DNA from: JBCCWF01 sp038520475
GTDB lineage: Bacteria; Cyanobacteriota; Cyanobacteriia; CAKZMO01
Direction of reading: 5' to 3'
NCBI GenBank assembly: GCA_038520475.1
Contig: JBCBLF010000134.1
Span: 1-12,383, forward strand
Length of the DNA: 12,383 nt
Part shown: piece after piece, positions 1 to 7,593 of the stretch
Position numbering within the stretch: the stretch's first letter is position 1
Layout: the number at the start of each line of letters is the position of its first letter
Notes under the pieces: generated by a model
Told to the model about the DNA's origin: nothing
What the model saw: the letters and a program-made list of their open reading frames with translations, nothing else
The model's database searches: none
Position numbers and translations under genes: made by a program

Positions 1-1321
1 CCGCCGCCGCATTGCCTAGCGTCAACCTGGTCACACCCAGCCTGCGATGAACATCAGCATCAATCAGATCAAGTTTGAGGGCTGCCAATAGATCACGAAT
101 CGCGGCTTTGTGTTGTCCGAGCTGATAGTACGTGAGGCCACGGACGAGATAAGCAGATTTCAGTGCCACAGCATCACTTTGAGGCATAGTAGATGGCTGT
201 GTTTCAAGAATTTGCTGCCATTGAAGTTTCGCTGCTTGGCGATCGCCCAAATAATAATGAGCTAATCCTCGATAGTACTGAACCTGAGCGGTGGTATCTC
301 TCAGGGCTCCGGCTTTAGCTAGATCATCAAGGGCACGGGAATATTCACCGAACAAAATCAGAAGCTTACCTCGTTCAAGGTAGGTGCTCCATTCGGGTTC
401 ACACTCTATTGCCTGAGAAAAATCATCCAAGCTTCCGTGAAAATCACCTAACTGTTGTCGTGCTAAGCCGCGACCAGTAATCGCAGCAGCGGAATTAGGG
501 TAATCGTGGAGCGTTGTATTGAACTGCTGAAGCGCACGCGCATACTCCCTCTGTTTGATATCAATCCATCCTTTGACGATCAACGCATCGAGCCTTTTAT
601 CCGAGGCATTCGTTGATAAGAAGTGGTCGATATCAACCTTTGCCCGTTCTAGCTTCCCAAGGGTCAAAAAAGCACAACCTCGATCAAAGTAGACTGTCTC
701 CGTTGCTGAACGAAGTGAAATGGATTGACTAAACTGGGCGATCGCCTGCTGATGGTGATGATTGCTGAGACTCTTAATGCCTTTTTGATACAGCTTCTCT
801 GCCCGAGATGCATTGAGCTGCCGATTTAACTTAATCAAAAATGGGATAAAGAAAATCGTAAATAGCGTCCCAAATCCAATGGCTAGCCACCGAACTCTCC
901 GGTCAAGGACATCTGCTGGAGTTAGTCGATAAATATTATCCGTGCCTGCATTGCCACTCAGCTGAGCAAAGTCAATGAGAGCGTTGTCGATGTTAGCGCC
1001 CTCTAGATTTGCTTCCCGTAAGTCTGCGCCTCGAAAATCGGTCTGAGTAAGAATGGCATCTTTAAAGTTCGCGCGGCGTAGATCGGCTCCACTAAAGTTA
1101 ACTTCTGTTAGATTCAGACCCTCAAAGTTCGCTCCTCGCAGATTGGCCCCCGACAAATTAAATCCAGGCCCACCCAAAACAGTAAAGTCCATCCCCTGTA
1201 AATTGCATCCGGGACACTCTCCGGTCTCCATCAGATAGGCCATTGAATATCTCTGCTCTCGGATTTCTTCTACATCCGTACAGGCCACTGACGTTCCACA
1301 CAAAACAGTGAGAGCAACCAT
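1..1321 (-). CDS. Pentapeptide-repeat / transmembrane / TPR protein, C-terminus cut off by window edge
   Basis: The frame stays open from the start region to base 1, giving 440 codons from the ATG at 1321, so the C-terminus is missing. Counting from that ATG: a hydrophobic stretch ends at Ala13-Cys14. A CPGC motif (Cys36, Cys39) leads into pentapeptide repeats at about 40-121 (A-D/N-L/F-x-x pattern). One membrane segment lies at about 145-165. From about 171 to the edge there are TPR-like helical pairs (for example GLARQQLGDFHGSLDDFSQAI). Pentapeptide repeats form a right-handed beta-helix and TPRs bind proteins, so a membrane-anchored scaffold is likely; no enzyme motif is seen. The start is uncertain. 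ATG 1321 and GTG 1327 give a signal peptide with no basic n-region, whereas an in-frame TTG at 1384 adds arginines but overlaps the CNNM gene by 11 bp. It probably shares a transcript with that gene. The protein architecture is confident; the function is unknown. Confidence 0.85.
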   Translation of the reverse strand, partial: MVALTVLCGTSVACTDVEEIREQRYSMAYLMETGECPGCNLQGMDFTVLGGPGFNLSGANLRGANFEGLNLTEVNFSGADLRRANFKDAILTQTDFRGADLREANLEGANIDNALIDFAQLSGNAGTDNIYRLTPADVLDRRVRWLAIGFGTLFTIFFIPFLIKLNRQLNASRAEKLYQKGIKSLSNHHHQQAIAQFSQSISLRSATETVYFDRGCAFLTLGKLERAKVDIDHFLSTNASDKRLDALIVKGWIDIKQREYARALQQFNTTLHDYPNSAAAITGRGLARQQLGDFHGSLDDFSQAIECEPEWSTYLERGKLLILFGEYSRALDDLAKAGALRDTTAQVQYYRGLAHYYLGDRQAAKLQWQQILETQPSTMPQSDAVALKSAYLVRGLTYYQLGQHKAAIRDLLAALKLDLIDADVHRRLGVTRLTLGNAAA

Positions 1322-1373
1322 AACCACAGCGAAGCGAGTGTGGGGGATGCGGAGATTATTCCATCGGCTAATG

Positions 1374-2447
1374 TTAACGCTCAAACGTTGGAGGAGTCTT
1401 GGGCGGATTGGATTCAATCCCTTTCGCACGAAGGAGTGCTGACCGCTTTCGTCGAGCGATCGCCTGCATATCAACAATCCGGTCCGTTTCATCGACGATT
1501 TCATCTGTCAATACTTCGAGCACATCTTCCAACGTCACGACTCCAGACACCCCGCCATATTCATCAAGAACCACCACCAGATGTTCACGATAGTCTTGAA
1601 ACGATTTGAGTAATTTGTCTGCACGAATCGTCTCTGGAACAAAGCGCGCCTGTCTTGCCAAATCGGTGACTCGTGCTTCTTCTCGATGATTGATTAATGC
1701 AACCAAAAGCTCGTCTTTCAGGACAATCCCCGCAATATGATCAATGGATTCTCCAATAACCACAATTCGACTGTGTTGCGACTGGATGATGTCAGCCTTC
1801 GCATCAGCAAGCGTGCGATCGCCTGATAAATAGGTCAATGCAACTCGGGGCGTCATCAGATCAAACGCCGTTACGTCATTGAGCCGAAAGACTCGCTGAA
1901 TCATCTCAGCTTCGTCTTCCTCAATAATGCCCTCCTGACGACCAATTGCTGTCAGAAATTGAATTTCAGCTTCATTCGTTGATGGAATTCGGCGGCCCTG
2001 GGTAACGGGTGACGTCACCTGTTCGACCAACCACACCAGGGGCGACAGCCCAACGGTTAATACTTGAATCGGACCTGCAACACCGAGAGAAATCGGCTCA
2101 GAAAATCGCTCTCCCAGCGTCTTAGGGAAAATTTCTGCAAAGATGATGATGAGAAAGGTAAACACGCCAGAAACAATTCCTAGCCACCTTTCTCCCAGGG
2201 CCGAAGCCGTCACTTGCCCCACTAAAATACTGCCGACAATATTGAACACGTTGTTGAGAATCACAATCGTCGCAATAGGACGATTAATTCGCTGCCGGAC
2301 GTTTAAGAGCGCGATCGCTGAGCGTTTCTCTGATTGAGCCAATTGACGGACACGAATCATGGGGACTGAGAGCAGCGCAGTTTCTGTACCAGAACACAGC
2401 GCTGAACCCACAATCACAACCATCATGACAAGAGCAAGTTGCAGCAT
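1374..2447 (-). CDS. CNNM-domain / CBS-pair membrane protein (HlyC/CorC-like), short form
   Basis: A 357-residue protein of the CNNM/CorC family, whose members are linked to divalent cation (Mg2+, Co2+) transport in the inner membrane. The CNNM domain spans about 1-185. It has a family-typical SGTETALLS motif (19-27), NNVFNIVGS (65-73), a strongly hydrophobic segment at about 88-107 ending in PKTLGE (108-113), and a further hydrophobic helix at about 118-145. A CBS pair follows at about 195-325, including MTPR and the DEYGG...TLEDVLE signature. The protein ends with a basic tail (ARRKR) and proline/threonine-rich residues. The C-terminal CorC_HlyC domain of about 80 residues, present in most bacterial homologues of about 420-450 residues, is absent. 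The ATG at 2447 precedes the first membrane helix; no strong ribosome binding site is seen. Family assignment is firm; the transported ion is inferred. Old 'hemolysin' labels for such proteins should not be taken literally. Confidence 0.93.
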   Translation of the reverse strand: MLQLALVMMVVIVGSALCSGTETALLSVPMIRVRQLAQSEKRSAIALLNVRQRINRPIATIVILNNVFNIVGSILVGQVTASALGERWLGIVSGVFTFLIIIFAEIFPKTLGERFSEPISLGVAGPIQVLTVGLSPLVWLVEQVTSPVTQGRRIPSTNEAEIQFLTAIGRQEGIIEEDEAEMIQRVFRLNDVTAFDLMTPRVALTYLSGDRTLADAKADIIQSQHSRIVVIGESIDHIAGIVLKDELLVALINHREEARVTDLARQARFVPETIRADKLLKSFQDYREHLVVVLDEYGGVSGVVTLEDVLEVLTDEIVDETDRIVDMQAIARRKRSALLRAKGIESNPPKTPPTFER

Positions 2448-2542
2448 CAGTTCATCGTTGCAGAGCAGAGATACCTTATCTTAATCCGGCGATGGGCACG
2501 AATATTTCTTTTCAATAGTAAATTGAAGCTACTAGAGACGCA

Positions 2543-3205
2543 TCACGCACTTGCTTGGCACTGTAGCAAAAGTGAATCGAGTTCTTTAGACACCTGCTCA
2601 ATTGAATTCATCGCATCCACGCTCATCATCAGGCCCTTCTCTCGATAATACGGAAGGAGTGGCTCAGTCTGAGCTCGATAGGCATCTAATCGCGTTTTCA
2701 CGGTTTCAGTATTATCATCCGCGCGGCGCTTAAATTCAGTAGAACCGCAAATATCACAAACTCCATCTACAGCTGGAGGCTTTAGAAAATCGTTGTATCC
2801 TTCACCACATTGCTTGCACGTGAAACGTCCTGCAATGCGCTTCACGAGAATGGTTTCATCAACCTGAAATTCAATCACGCCGTCCAAATGACTATCCTGG
2901 TCGGTGAGCATTACATCCAATGCTTCCGCCTGAGCGATCGTTCGAGGAAACCCATCTAAAATAAAGCCTTTTTTACAATCTGGCTGAGCAATCCGATCTT
3001 GAATCATCTGAACAATAATTGCATCTGATACCAATTCACCGGCTTCCATAATGGACTTTGCTTGCTGACCAATTGCTGACCCAGAGGCAACTGCTGCTCG
3101 CAACATATCACCCGTTGAAAGCTGAATAATACCTGCTTCTCGCTCTAAACGAACAGCTTGTGTGCCTTTTCCGCTACCGGGGGGTCCAATAAAAATCAGC
3201 TTCAT
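2543..3205 (-). CDS. adk: Adenylate kinase, long form with zinc-type LID
   Basis: Catalyses ATP + AMP = 2 ADP in the cytoplasm. The 220-residue length fits the long bacterial form. The P-loop is GPPGSGKGT (7-15). The AMP-binding part carries LSTGDMLR (29-36) and DGFPRT (84-89). The LID at about 126-163 contains two CxxC pairs, Cys130/Cys133 and Cys150/Cys153, the same numbering as the zinc cysteines of the Bacillus stearothermophilus enzyme, followed by RRADDN and the arginine helix (KTRLDAYR). Zinc binding is therefore very likely. From general knowledge, many cyanobacteria also carry a shorter adenylate kinase of about 185 residues near secY, so this may be a second paralogue; the window cannot show that. 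The start is ATG 3205, with GGAA about 10 bases upstream. The gene stands apart from its neighbours, with 261 bp upstream and 95 bp downstream. Confidence 0.97.
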   Translation of the reverse strand: MKLIFIGPPGSGKGTQAVRLEREAGIIQLSTGDMLRAAVASGSAIGQQAKSIMEAGELVSDAIIVQMIQDRIAQPDCKKGFILDGFPRTIAQAEALDVMLTDQDSHLDGVIEFQVDETILVKRIAGRFTCKQCGEGYNDFLKPPAVDGVCDICGSTEFKRRADDNTETVKTRLDAYRAQTEPLLPYYREKGLMMSVDAMNSIEQVSKELDSLLLQCQASA

Positions 3206-3375
3206 AACAATGGGTTCCGTATGGTTATCTTAAGGGTTTTTAAAAATACCCCAATTCTCATTTATACACTAGAACCTGTTCTTCACCTGAGATCCGCTAG
3301 GCTGCTTCATTTAAATCCAGATAGAGGTGTCCATGGGTTAGCAAACTCTTATATTCATTCATAAGCTTGCTAATA

Positions 3376-3427
3376 AGTCACTTATGGTAATGACTGCTAG
3401 ACACACTTGCTTAAGAACGCTCCTAAG
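3376..3427 (-). terminator. Two adjacent stem-loops downstream of the DUF2079 gene
   Basis: Two small inverted repeats lie 40-91 bases past the stop of the DUF2079 gene. On the plus strand they are 3376-3395 (AGTCA-c-TTA / TAATGACT, one bulge, loop TGG) and 3410-3427 (CTTAAGA / TCCTAAG, one wobble, 4-base loop). Neither is GC-rich or followed by a T run, so a terminator role is only a position-based guess. They could equally belong to the adk upstream region. The rest of 3206-3466 shows nothing I recognise. Confidence 0.25.
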
Positions 3428-3466
3428 TGAGTTGACTGCAGATCAATCAAATTCTGAGAACCCTCA

Positions 3467-5101
3467 TTAATTTAAAATCTCATCAATCGTGTTACGGAAT
3501 GCCTGCCATTCTTGAAGCGCTTGATTGTTTGAATCTTCTCCTCGCTTCAGCATCACAATTCCATCTTCATAGTGCACAACACCATATTGTTGGCGCTCTA
3601 GAAGGCGATCGATGGGTGGAACTGTGCGACGGATTTCGTCACGGGCTCTGCGAAATTCGGCTTCCGGTAACCAGTGTCCGATATCAGCAACGATGTATTT
3701 CACCCGCCGTGGCTTTTGCTGGTCGTTGAGATATTGGATCTTTGGCATTTTCAAAATCGCACGGCGATTGGATAGCGCTGGAATCATGAAACGAGTTGAT
3801 GAGACGCTAGCATTTTCTGGAATTTGAGCAAGCACATGAGATATATGATTTGCATGGCTCCATGCACCAGGCAGCGAGCGATAGACCCAAGGTTGCACAG
3901 AATCAGGGACTAAGAAGAAGACCGAACGATGAGGGTTTGAGGTGAGTGTGAATATCAGCGAAAGGCTGATGCACAAGATCCAAAATTTACGAAACCACGT
4001 TTTGAACAGCGATTCTCGATAGCTCCACCAAATAATGGCGCCATAAAACAAACCAGGAATCACAGCAGTTGCATAACGAACGGTGATCGACATGGGAGTC
4101 GTTCCTTGCTGCAGCAGAATTTGGAGTAATGGCAAACCGGCAATCGTCCAGGATGCTGGGGCGATCGCCGGGACAAACGCTAATGGAAGCCAATGGCCAA
4201 GAAGATAACGAATCGTTTTGTCACGTGGAGAGATTATTTCTTCAACTAACTTGAGGGGTTGAGTGGCGATCGCCCAAATGATGTCAATCGTTGAAGCAGT
4301 ATCGTTTTCAACAAACTGACCAAATCGCTCAATCATAAACCGCTCAGAAATGTCAGACGAAAACAACGGCATTGCCCAGTTTGTCACTAACAAAAGATAT
4401 CCAATGCTCAAGCCACAAACGCCAAGGCCAATTTTGGGGTATCGTCGGCTCAGAATGAGGTAAAGTCCAACGCCGCACAACACAACGCCAGCATCCTCTC
4501 GGACGAGCAGCGTCAATCCGGCCATGGGCCAGAACAAGGCCCACCATCGCTTCTCCATCGCAAGTAGCAATGTAAAAATGTAGAGCGGTATTTGAGAGTA
4601 ATCGTAAAAGTTGCCGAGTGCAGGTCCAATAACAGCGTTGGCTCCGTAAAAACTCAGCGCAATCATCGCAGATAGGCGTGGCTGTAAGCGCTGTCGAGCG
4701 AGATAGTAAAGAACAACTCCGGCAGCTGTAATGAGCGATACCTGGATAATGGCCAGCGTGAGCGGATGCTGAGCGATCGCATAGATTGGCATCCATATCA
4801 ACAACGCTGGGGTAAAATGCTGTCCCAGACGGTGATAGTAAACCGCTGGAACTTCATCGTGATGAATAACGTTGGTTGATAAAGCAGAGGAAAGAGAACT
4901 CTCAAACCAGCGACCGTGGACACTGTTCCAGAAGACCTGATTAAAAATGCCGTGATCAGTATTCGAGAAGAAAATCAGATGGCGATGTAGCGATAAAGCG
5001 CCCACAATCACAAAGAAGGCGATCGCTCCAAACATGACTGTACGGTTTGCAGACTTGAAATCTACTCGATTCTGAACTTGTTTTTCCTGCTCAACGTTCA
5101 T
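3467..5101 (-). CDS. DUF2079 multi-pass membrane protein
   Basis: 544 residues with about ten hydrophobic segments. The first is at about 22-45, followed directly by the family's N-terminal loop, containing TDHGIFNQVFWNSVHGRWFESS (starting at Thr48, Asp49). The sequence then shows HRLGQHFTPALLIWMPIYA and, further on, LLVREDAGV, the conserved E-D motif. The last 130 residues or so are mainly soluble. DUF2079 proteins resemble polytopic GT-C-type glycosyltransferases: an acidic residue in the first external loop and many membrane helices. A role in transferring sugars from a lipid donor is plausible but unproven. The start ATG at 5101 is followed by a polar N-terminus of about 20 residues before helix 1. 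The gene lies 161 bp after glgC on the same strand with a structured element between them, so co-transcription is uncertain. Four HIP1 octamers lie within the gene, consistent with long residence in this genome. Confidence 0.9.
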   Translation of the reverse strand: MNVEQEKQVQNRVDFKSANRTVMFGAIAFFVIVGALSLHRHLIFFSNTDHGIFNQVFWNSVHGRWFESSLSSALSTNVIHHDEVPAVYYHRLGQHFTPALLIWMPIYAIAQHPLTLAIIQVSLITAAGVVLYYLARQRLQPRLSAMIALSFYGANAVIGPALGNFYDYSQIPLYIFTLLLAMEKRWWALFWPMAGLTLLVREDAGVVLCGVGLYLILSRRYPKIGLGVCGLSIGYLLLVTNWAMPLFSSDISERFMIERFGQFVENDTASTIDIIWAIATQPLKLVEEIISPRDKTIRYLLGHWLPLAFVPAIAPASWTIAGLPLLQILLQQGTTPMSITVRYATAVIPGLFYGAIIWWSYRESLFKTWFRKFWILCISLSLIFTLTSNPHRSVFFLVPDSVQPWVYRSLPGAWSHANHISHVLAQIPENASVSSTRFMIPALSNRRAILKMPKIQYLNDQQKPRRVKYIVADIGHWLPEAEFRRARDEIRRTVPPIDRLLERQQYGVVHYEDGIVMLKRGEDSNNQALQEWQAFRNTIDEILN

Positions 5102-5157
5102 GGTGAATCACCCGTATCCACTAGCCCTGAGGATTATTCAACCATGATGCAATGCCA

Positions 5158-5223
5158 AAAGCCCTATTTCCTATAACCAGAAACACCGACGGTGGCATTC
5201 TGTTCACAGAAAATAGTGGCTTT
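5158..5223 (-). terminator. Nested stem-loop downstream of glgC
   Basis: Beginning 39 bases after the glgC stop, a 66-base element folds on itself three times. The outer stem is 12 bp with one bulge (5158-5169 with 5211-5223). Inside it, CAGAA (5178-5182) pairs with TTCTG (5198-5202). At the apex, CACCG (5184-5188) faces CGGTG (5190-5194). In the glgC direction the outer stem ends in GGGCTTTT, so a terminator or 3'-end stabiliser of glgC mRNA is reasonable, although the T run is only four bases. Confidence 0.4.
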
Positions 5224-5262
5224 CAGTTGATCTAGGTATTTGGATTCTTACTGGATGTTGTT

Positions 5263-6558
5263 CTAGATAATGGTTCCGTCAGGAATAACCGCGCCCTTCA
5301 GGATAACGGTGACGCCATTTCGGATGTAGAAGCCTGCATCTTCTCGCTCTGACTCTTCAATGTGGTCTTTATTCACAATTTGAACATCACGGCCGATACG
5401 AGCATTCTTATCAACGATGGCTCTTTGAATCAAAGACCCAGGTCCAATACCGACAGGAATAGTGTCAATCTCCTGTTCACGTACGGATTGCTTGGCTTCA
5501 AACTTTTCATAGAAGTCAGCACCCATCAACATACTGTCACGGATGACACTTCCCTCTGACACACGGCTACGCACACCAAGAACTGAATGATGAACTTGGC
5601 AATTCTTCAAAATACATCCATCGCCAACAATCGATTCAGTGATCTGGCAATCCAACAACTTAGAGGGCGGTAGAAATCTAGGTCGAGTATAAATTGGAGC
5701 TTTCTCGTTATAAAAGCTAAATGGAGGGCGGGGCTGCTTGGTCAATGCAAGATTTGCGTTATAGAAAGCTTCAATTGTTCCAATATCTTCCCAATACCCA
5801 TCAAACAGGTAAGCCTGGATATTGTGATCTTTAGCGGCATGTGGAATGACTTCTTTTCCAAAATCGGTCTGTTCGAGATTCCGCTTCAATAAATCAATCA
5901 ATACCTCTTTCTTGAAAACGTAAATTCCCATCGAGGCAATGTAGGGGTTTTCGGCCGCTTGGTCAGCCGTAAGGCCAAGTGCTTGAGTATCGACCTGCAT
6001 TTGCTTGAGCGCATCGCCCTTCGGCTTCTCCATGAAATCAATTACTCGATTTTCGTCATTGAGTTTCATCAAGCCAAAGCTAGACGCTCGCTTTTCATCT
6101 ATCGGTACAACAGAAATGGTGATGTCTGCATTTGTTTCCCGATGGCGTTGAACAAAGAGTCGATAATCCATTCGGTACAAATGGTCTCCTGATAGAATGA
6201 GGAACTCATCCATGTCAAAGTCCTCTAGGAGCCAGAGGTATTTTCGCACCGCATCCGCTGTTCCCTGAAACCAACTTGGATTATCTGGAGTTTGTTGAGC
6301 AGCGAGCACTTCCACAAACCCGTCAGAAAATACTGAAAAATTATAGGCACGCGTAATATGCCGGTTTAATGATGCTGAATTGAACTGAGTTAAAACGTAA
6401 ATTTTAAGAATTTCTGAGTTGATACAGTTACTAACTGGAATATCAATTAGACGATACTTTCCTGCTAACGGAACGGCGGGCTTCGCACGCTGCTTTGTCA
6501 AAGGATATAAGCGGGTTCCGGCTCCCCCACCTAAGATGATTGAAAGAACTCGTTTCAC
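5263..6558 (-). CDS. glgC: Glucose-1-phosphate adenylyltransferase (ADP-glucose pyrophosphorylase)
   Basis: Makes ADP-glucose from glucose-1-phosphate and ATP, the committed step of glycogen synthesis in the cytoplasm. 431 residues, the normal cyanobacterial size. The nucleotidyltransferase domain (about 1-270) has GGGAGTRLYPLT (10-21), KPAVPLAGKYRLIDIPVSN (26-44), WFQGTADAV (96-104), SGDHLYRMDY (123-132), FMEKP (175-179) and YWEDIGTIEAFY (255-266). The C-terminal left-handed beta-helix (about 300-431) shows hexapeptide-like repeats. Lys384 (in DKNARIG) and Lys421 (in ILKGAVIPDG) match the two 3-phosphoglycerate-activation lysines of the Anabaena enzyme (382 and 419), so activation by 3-PGA and inhibition by phosphate are expected. 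The start codon is GTG at 6558, five bases after AAGGGG. The gene is the first of the minus-strand series and diverges from the secreted-protein gene. Confidence 0.98.
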   Translation of the reverse strand: MKRVLSIILGGGAGTRLYPLTKQRAKPAVPLAGKYRLIDIPVSNCINSEILKIYVLTQFNSASLNRHITRAYNFSVFSDGFVEVLAAQQTPDNPSWFQGTADAVRKYLWLLEDFDMDEFLILSGDHLYRMDYRLFVQRHRETNADITISVVPIDEKRASSFGLMKLNDENRVIDFMEKPKGDALKQMQVDTQALGLTADQAAENPYIASMGIYVFKKEVLIDLLKRNLEQTDFGKEVIPHAAKDHNIQAYLFDGYWEDIGTIEAFYNANLALTKQPRPPFSFYNEKAPIYTRPRFLPPSKLLDCQITESIVGDGCILKNCQVHHSVLGVRSRVSEGSVIRDSMLMGADFYEKFEAKQSVREQEIDTIPVGIGPGSLIQRAIVDKNARIGRDVQIVNKDHIEESEREDAGFYIRNGVTVILKGAVIPDGTII

Positions 6559-6846
6559 AAAAACCCCTTAACTGCTTTTTAACCTTAGTGTTTTGTTCAC
6601 TTACAGTGTGGGACGGTGGGGTGCAGTTTGCAAGAGGCGATCGCAAGATTGTCTAGATTTCCGCAGTAGACTGAGATAATGAAACCGGGCTTCTTTGTAT
6701 CAAGACAAACAGTTGCCCTGCAGTCAGTCACTCCCAGCTCATGATTGTGAGTTCGGCACTTTTATATCGGGCATTCCTCAGGTCTCTTGCATTTGTGCTT
6801 TGAGAATTGCGCTGCCTCTCTCCAAATATCTAGAAATCAGACCCTT
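6559..6846. other. Divergent intergenic region between glgC and the secreted-protein gene
   Basis: 288 bp that must hold the promoters of both divergent genes. It contains one HIP1 octamer (6637-6644). I could not find a sigma70 pair with good spacing for either direction, nor a clear operator. The plus-strand frame from 6787 that runs into the secreted-protein gene does not look like protein upstream of the ATG at 6847. Confidence 0.5.
6564..6569 (-). promoter_or_regulatory. glgC ribosome binding site (AAGGGG) ahead of a GTG start
   Basis: Read on the minus strand, AAGGGG lies five bases upstream of the GTG at 6558. It supports GTG 6558 as the start, because the conserved KRVLSIILGGGAGTR N-terminus begins right after it. 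It is one of the few plausible ribosome binding sites seen in the window. Confidence 0.5.
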
Positions 6847-7296
6847 ATGTTGCGTCAAATCTTCAATTCTCAAAAATGGCGAGCGATCGCCCTCTCTCTC
6901 TGCCTGTGGCTGATGATGGCGATCGCCTCTGCATCTCCTGCTTTAGCGCTGACTCAGGTTACGCTTTCTGATCTCGATTACAAATCTTGTCCGGCTGATA
7001 TTGCTGAAGGTTCCGTTCTTTCAGGGTCTAGTCAAGAAGCAAATTGCTTTCTCGTCACAGGAAAAGCCATTAATCCAACCAGCAAGCCAATCTACAACGC
7101 AGATGTCTTTGGTCGCATCTATGACGCTAACAACAATCCAGTCATGCAAAATCGAACTCGCGTGGGATCGATTGACAATGTTCCTCCGGGGGAAAGTACG
7201 TTCGAACTCCGTATTAGCGTTGCTGCTAATCAGCCAACGCCATTGAAGCTAAAGCAGTTTAAAGCCTCTGGCTTCACCGGACGCGTGCGCCGATAA
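6847..7296 (+). CDS. Small secreted protein with signal peptide, FxLYD-like beta domain
   Basis: 149 residues from the ATG at 6847. The frame also has an ATG at 6787, but the 20 residues it would add are unlike a leader, whereas 6847 gives a textbook signal peptide: basic n-region (Arg3, Lys10, Arg12), hydrophobic core about 13-28, and cleavage after Ala-Leu-Ala (32-34). The mature part of about 115 residues has two cysteines (Cys48, Cys67) that could form a disulfide. It also has a pattern like FxLYD-type beta-sandwich domains: V-x-G-K-A-x-N-P (70-77), FGRIYDANNNPV (88-99), a PPGE turn (113-116), then alternating hydrophobic strands, with a basic end (RVRR). It should act in the periplasm or thylakoid lumen. 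Function is unknown; I do not recognise a named family with certainty. Two HIP1 octamers lie in the signal-peptide region (6883-6890, 6919-6926). Confidence 0.85.
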   Translation: MLRQIFNSQKWRAIALSLCLWLMMAIASASPALALTQVTLSDLDYKSCPADIAEGSVLSGSSQEANCFLVTGKAINPTSKPIYNADVFGRIYDANNNPVMQNRTRVGSIDNVPPGESTFELRISVAANQPTPLKLKQFKASGFTGRVRR

Positions 7297-7593
7297 CGAA
7301 ACATGATAGCGGCATAAAACGATTGATCTATTTCTTGTAGCACTGCGTTCCTCAATGGCCGAATGAAGCGGTAGTCAGAGAAGATCATTGATAGGTCACC
7401 TCTCTTGCCTTGATGTCGTCTCTGACTACCTGTCAACACATTCAATGGGATTAATGGGAAATGTAGCCGTGATAGTCGTCTAGCCGCGATGACAGCCGAT
7501 AGACAAAAAAACTACTCGTAGATTTCCTGAACACGGTAAAATGCTCCATGGTCTGAAATTTTCTTGTCGTTCGTCTGATTCGGAAGCCATTCT
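7297..7593. other. Intergenic region upstream of the E2 gene
   Basis: 297 bp between two plus-strand genes. The only clear structure is the inverted repeat at 7370-7430. The E2 promoter is probably in 7440-7590, where TAAAAT occurs at about 7536, but I see no convincing -35 partner. Confidence 0.4.
7370..7430. repeat. 12-bp perfect inverted repeat with 37-base loop
   Basis: GGTAGTCAGAGA at 7370-7381 is the exact reverse complement of 7419-7430. After one mismatch the pairing can continue with a few more bases (7383-7387 with 7411-7417, with a bulge). The element starts 74 bases after the secreted-protein stop and ends 163 bases before the E2 start. It may be a terminator without a T run, a leader RNA structure, or a tiny transposon-like remnant; no flanking target duplication is visible. 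Confidence 0.55.

Noticed and set aside
1340..1609. An 89-codon plus-strand frame opposite the CNNM gene
   Set aside because: It is antisense to the well-conserved CBS region and shows no independent coding signal.
2511..2527. A 6-bp inverted repeat (TTCAAT / ATTGAA) downstream of adk as a terminator
   Set aside because: All but one pair in each arm are A-T, there is no T run, and such repeats are common by chance.
4353..4796. A 147-codon minus-strand frame inside the DUF2079 gene
   Set aside because: Same strand but shifted frame; the composition is not protein-like and the conserved DUF2079 frame covers it.
7230..7445. A 71-codon minus-strand frame across the inverted repeat
   Set aside because: It overlaps the end of the secreted-protein gene, has no domain or start signal, and its middle is the inverted repeat read as protein.
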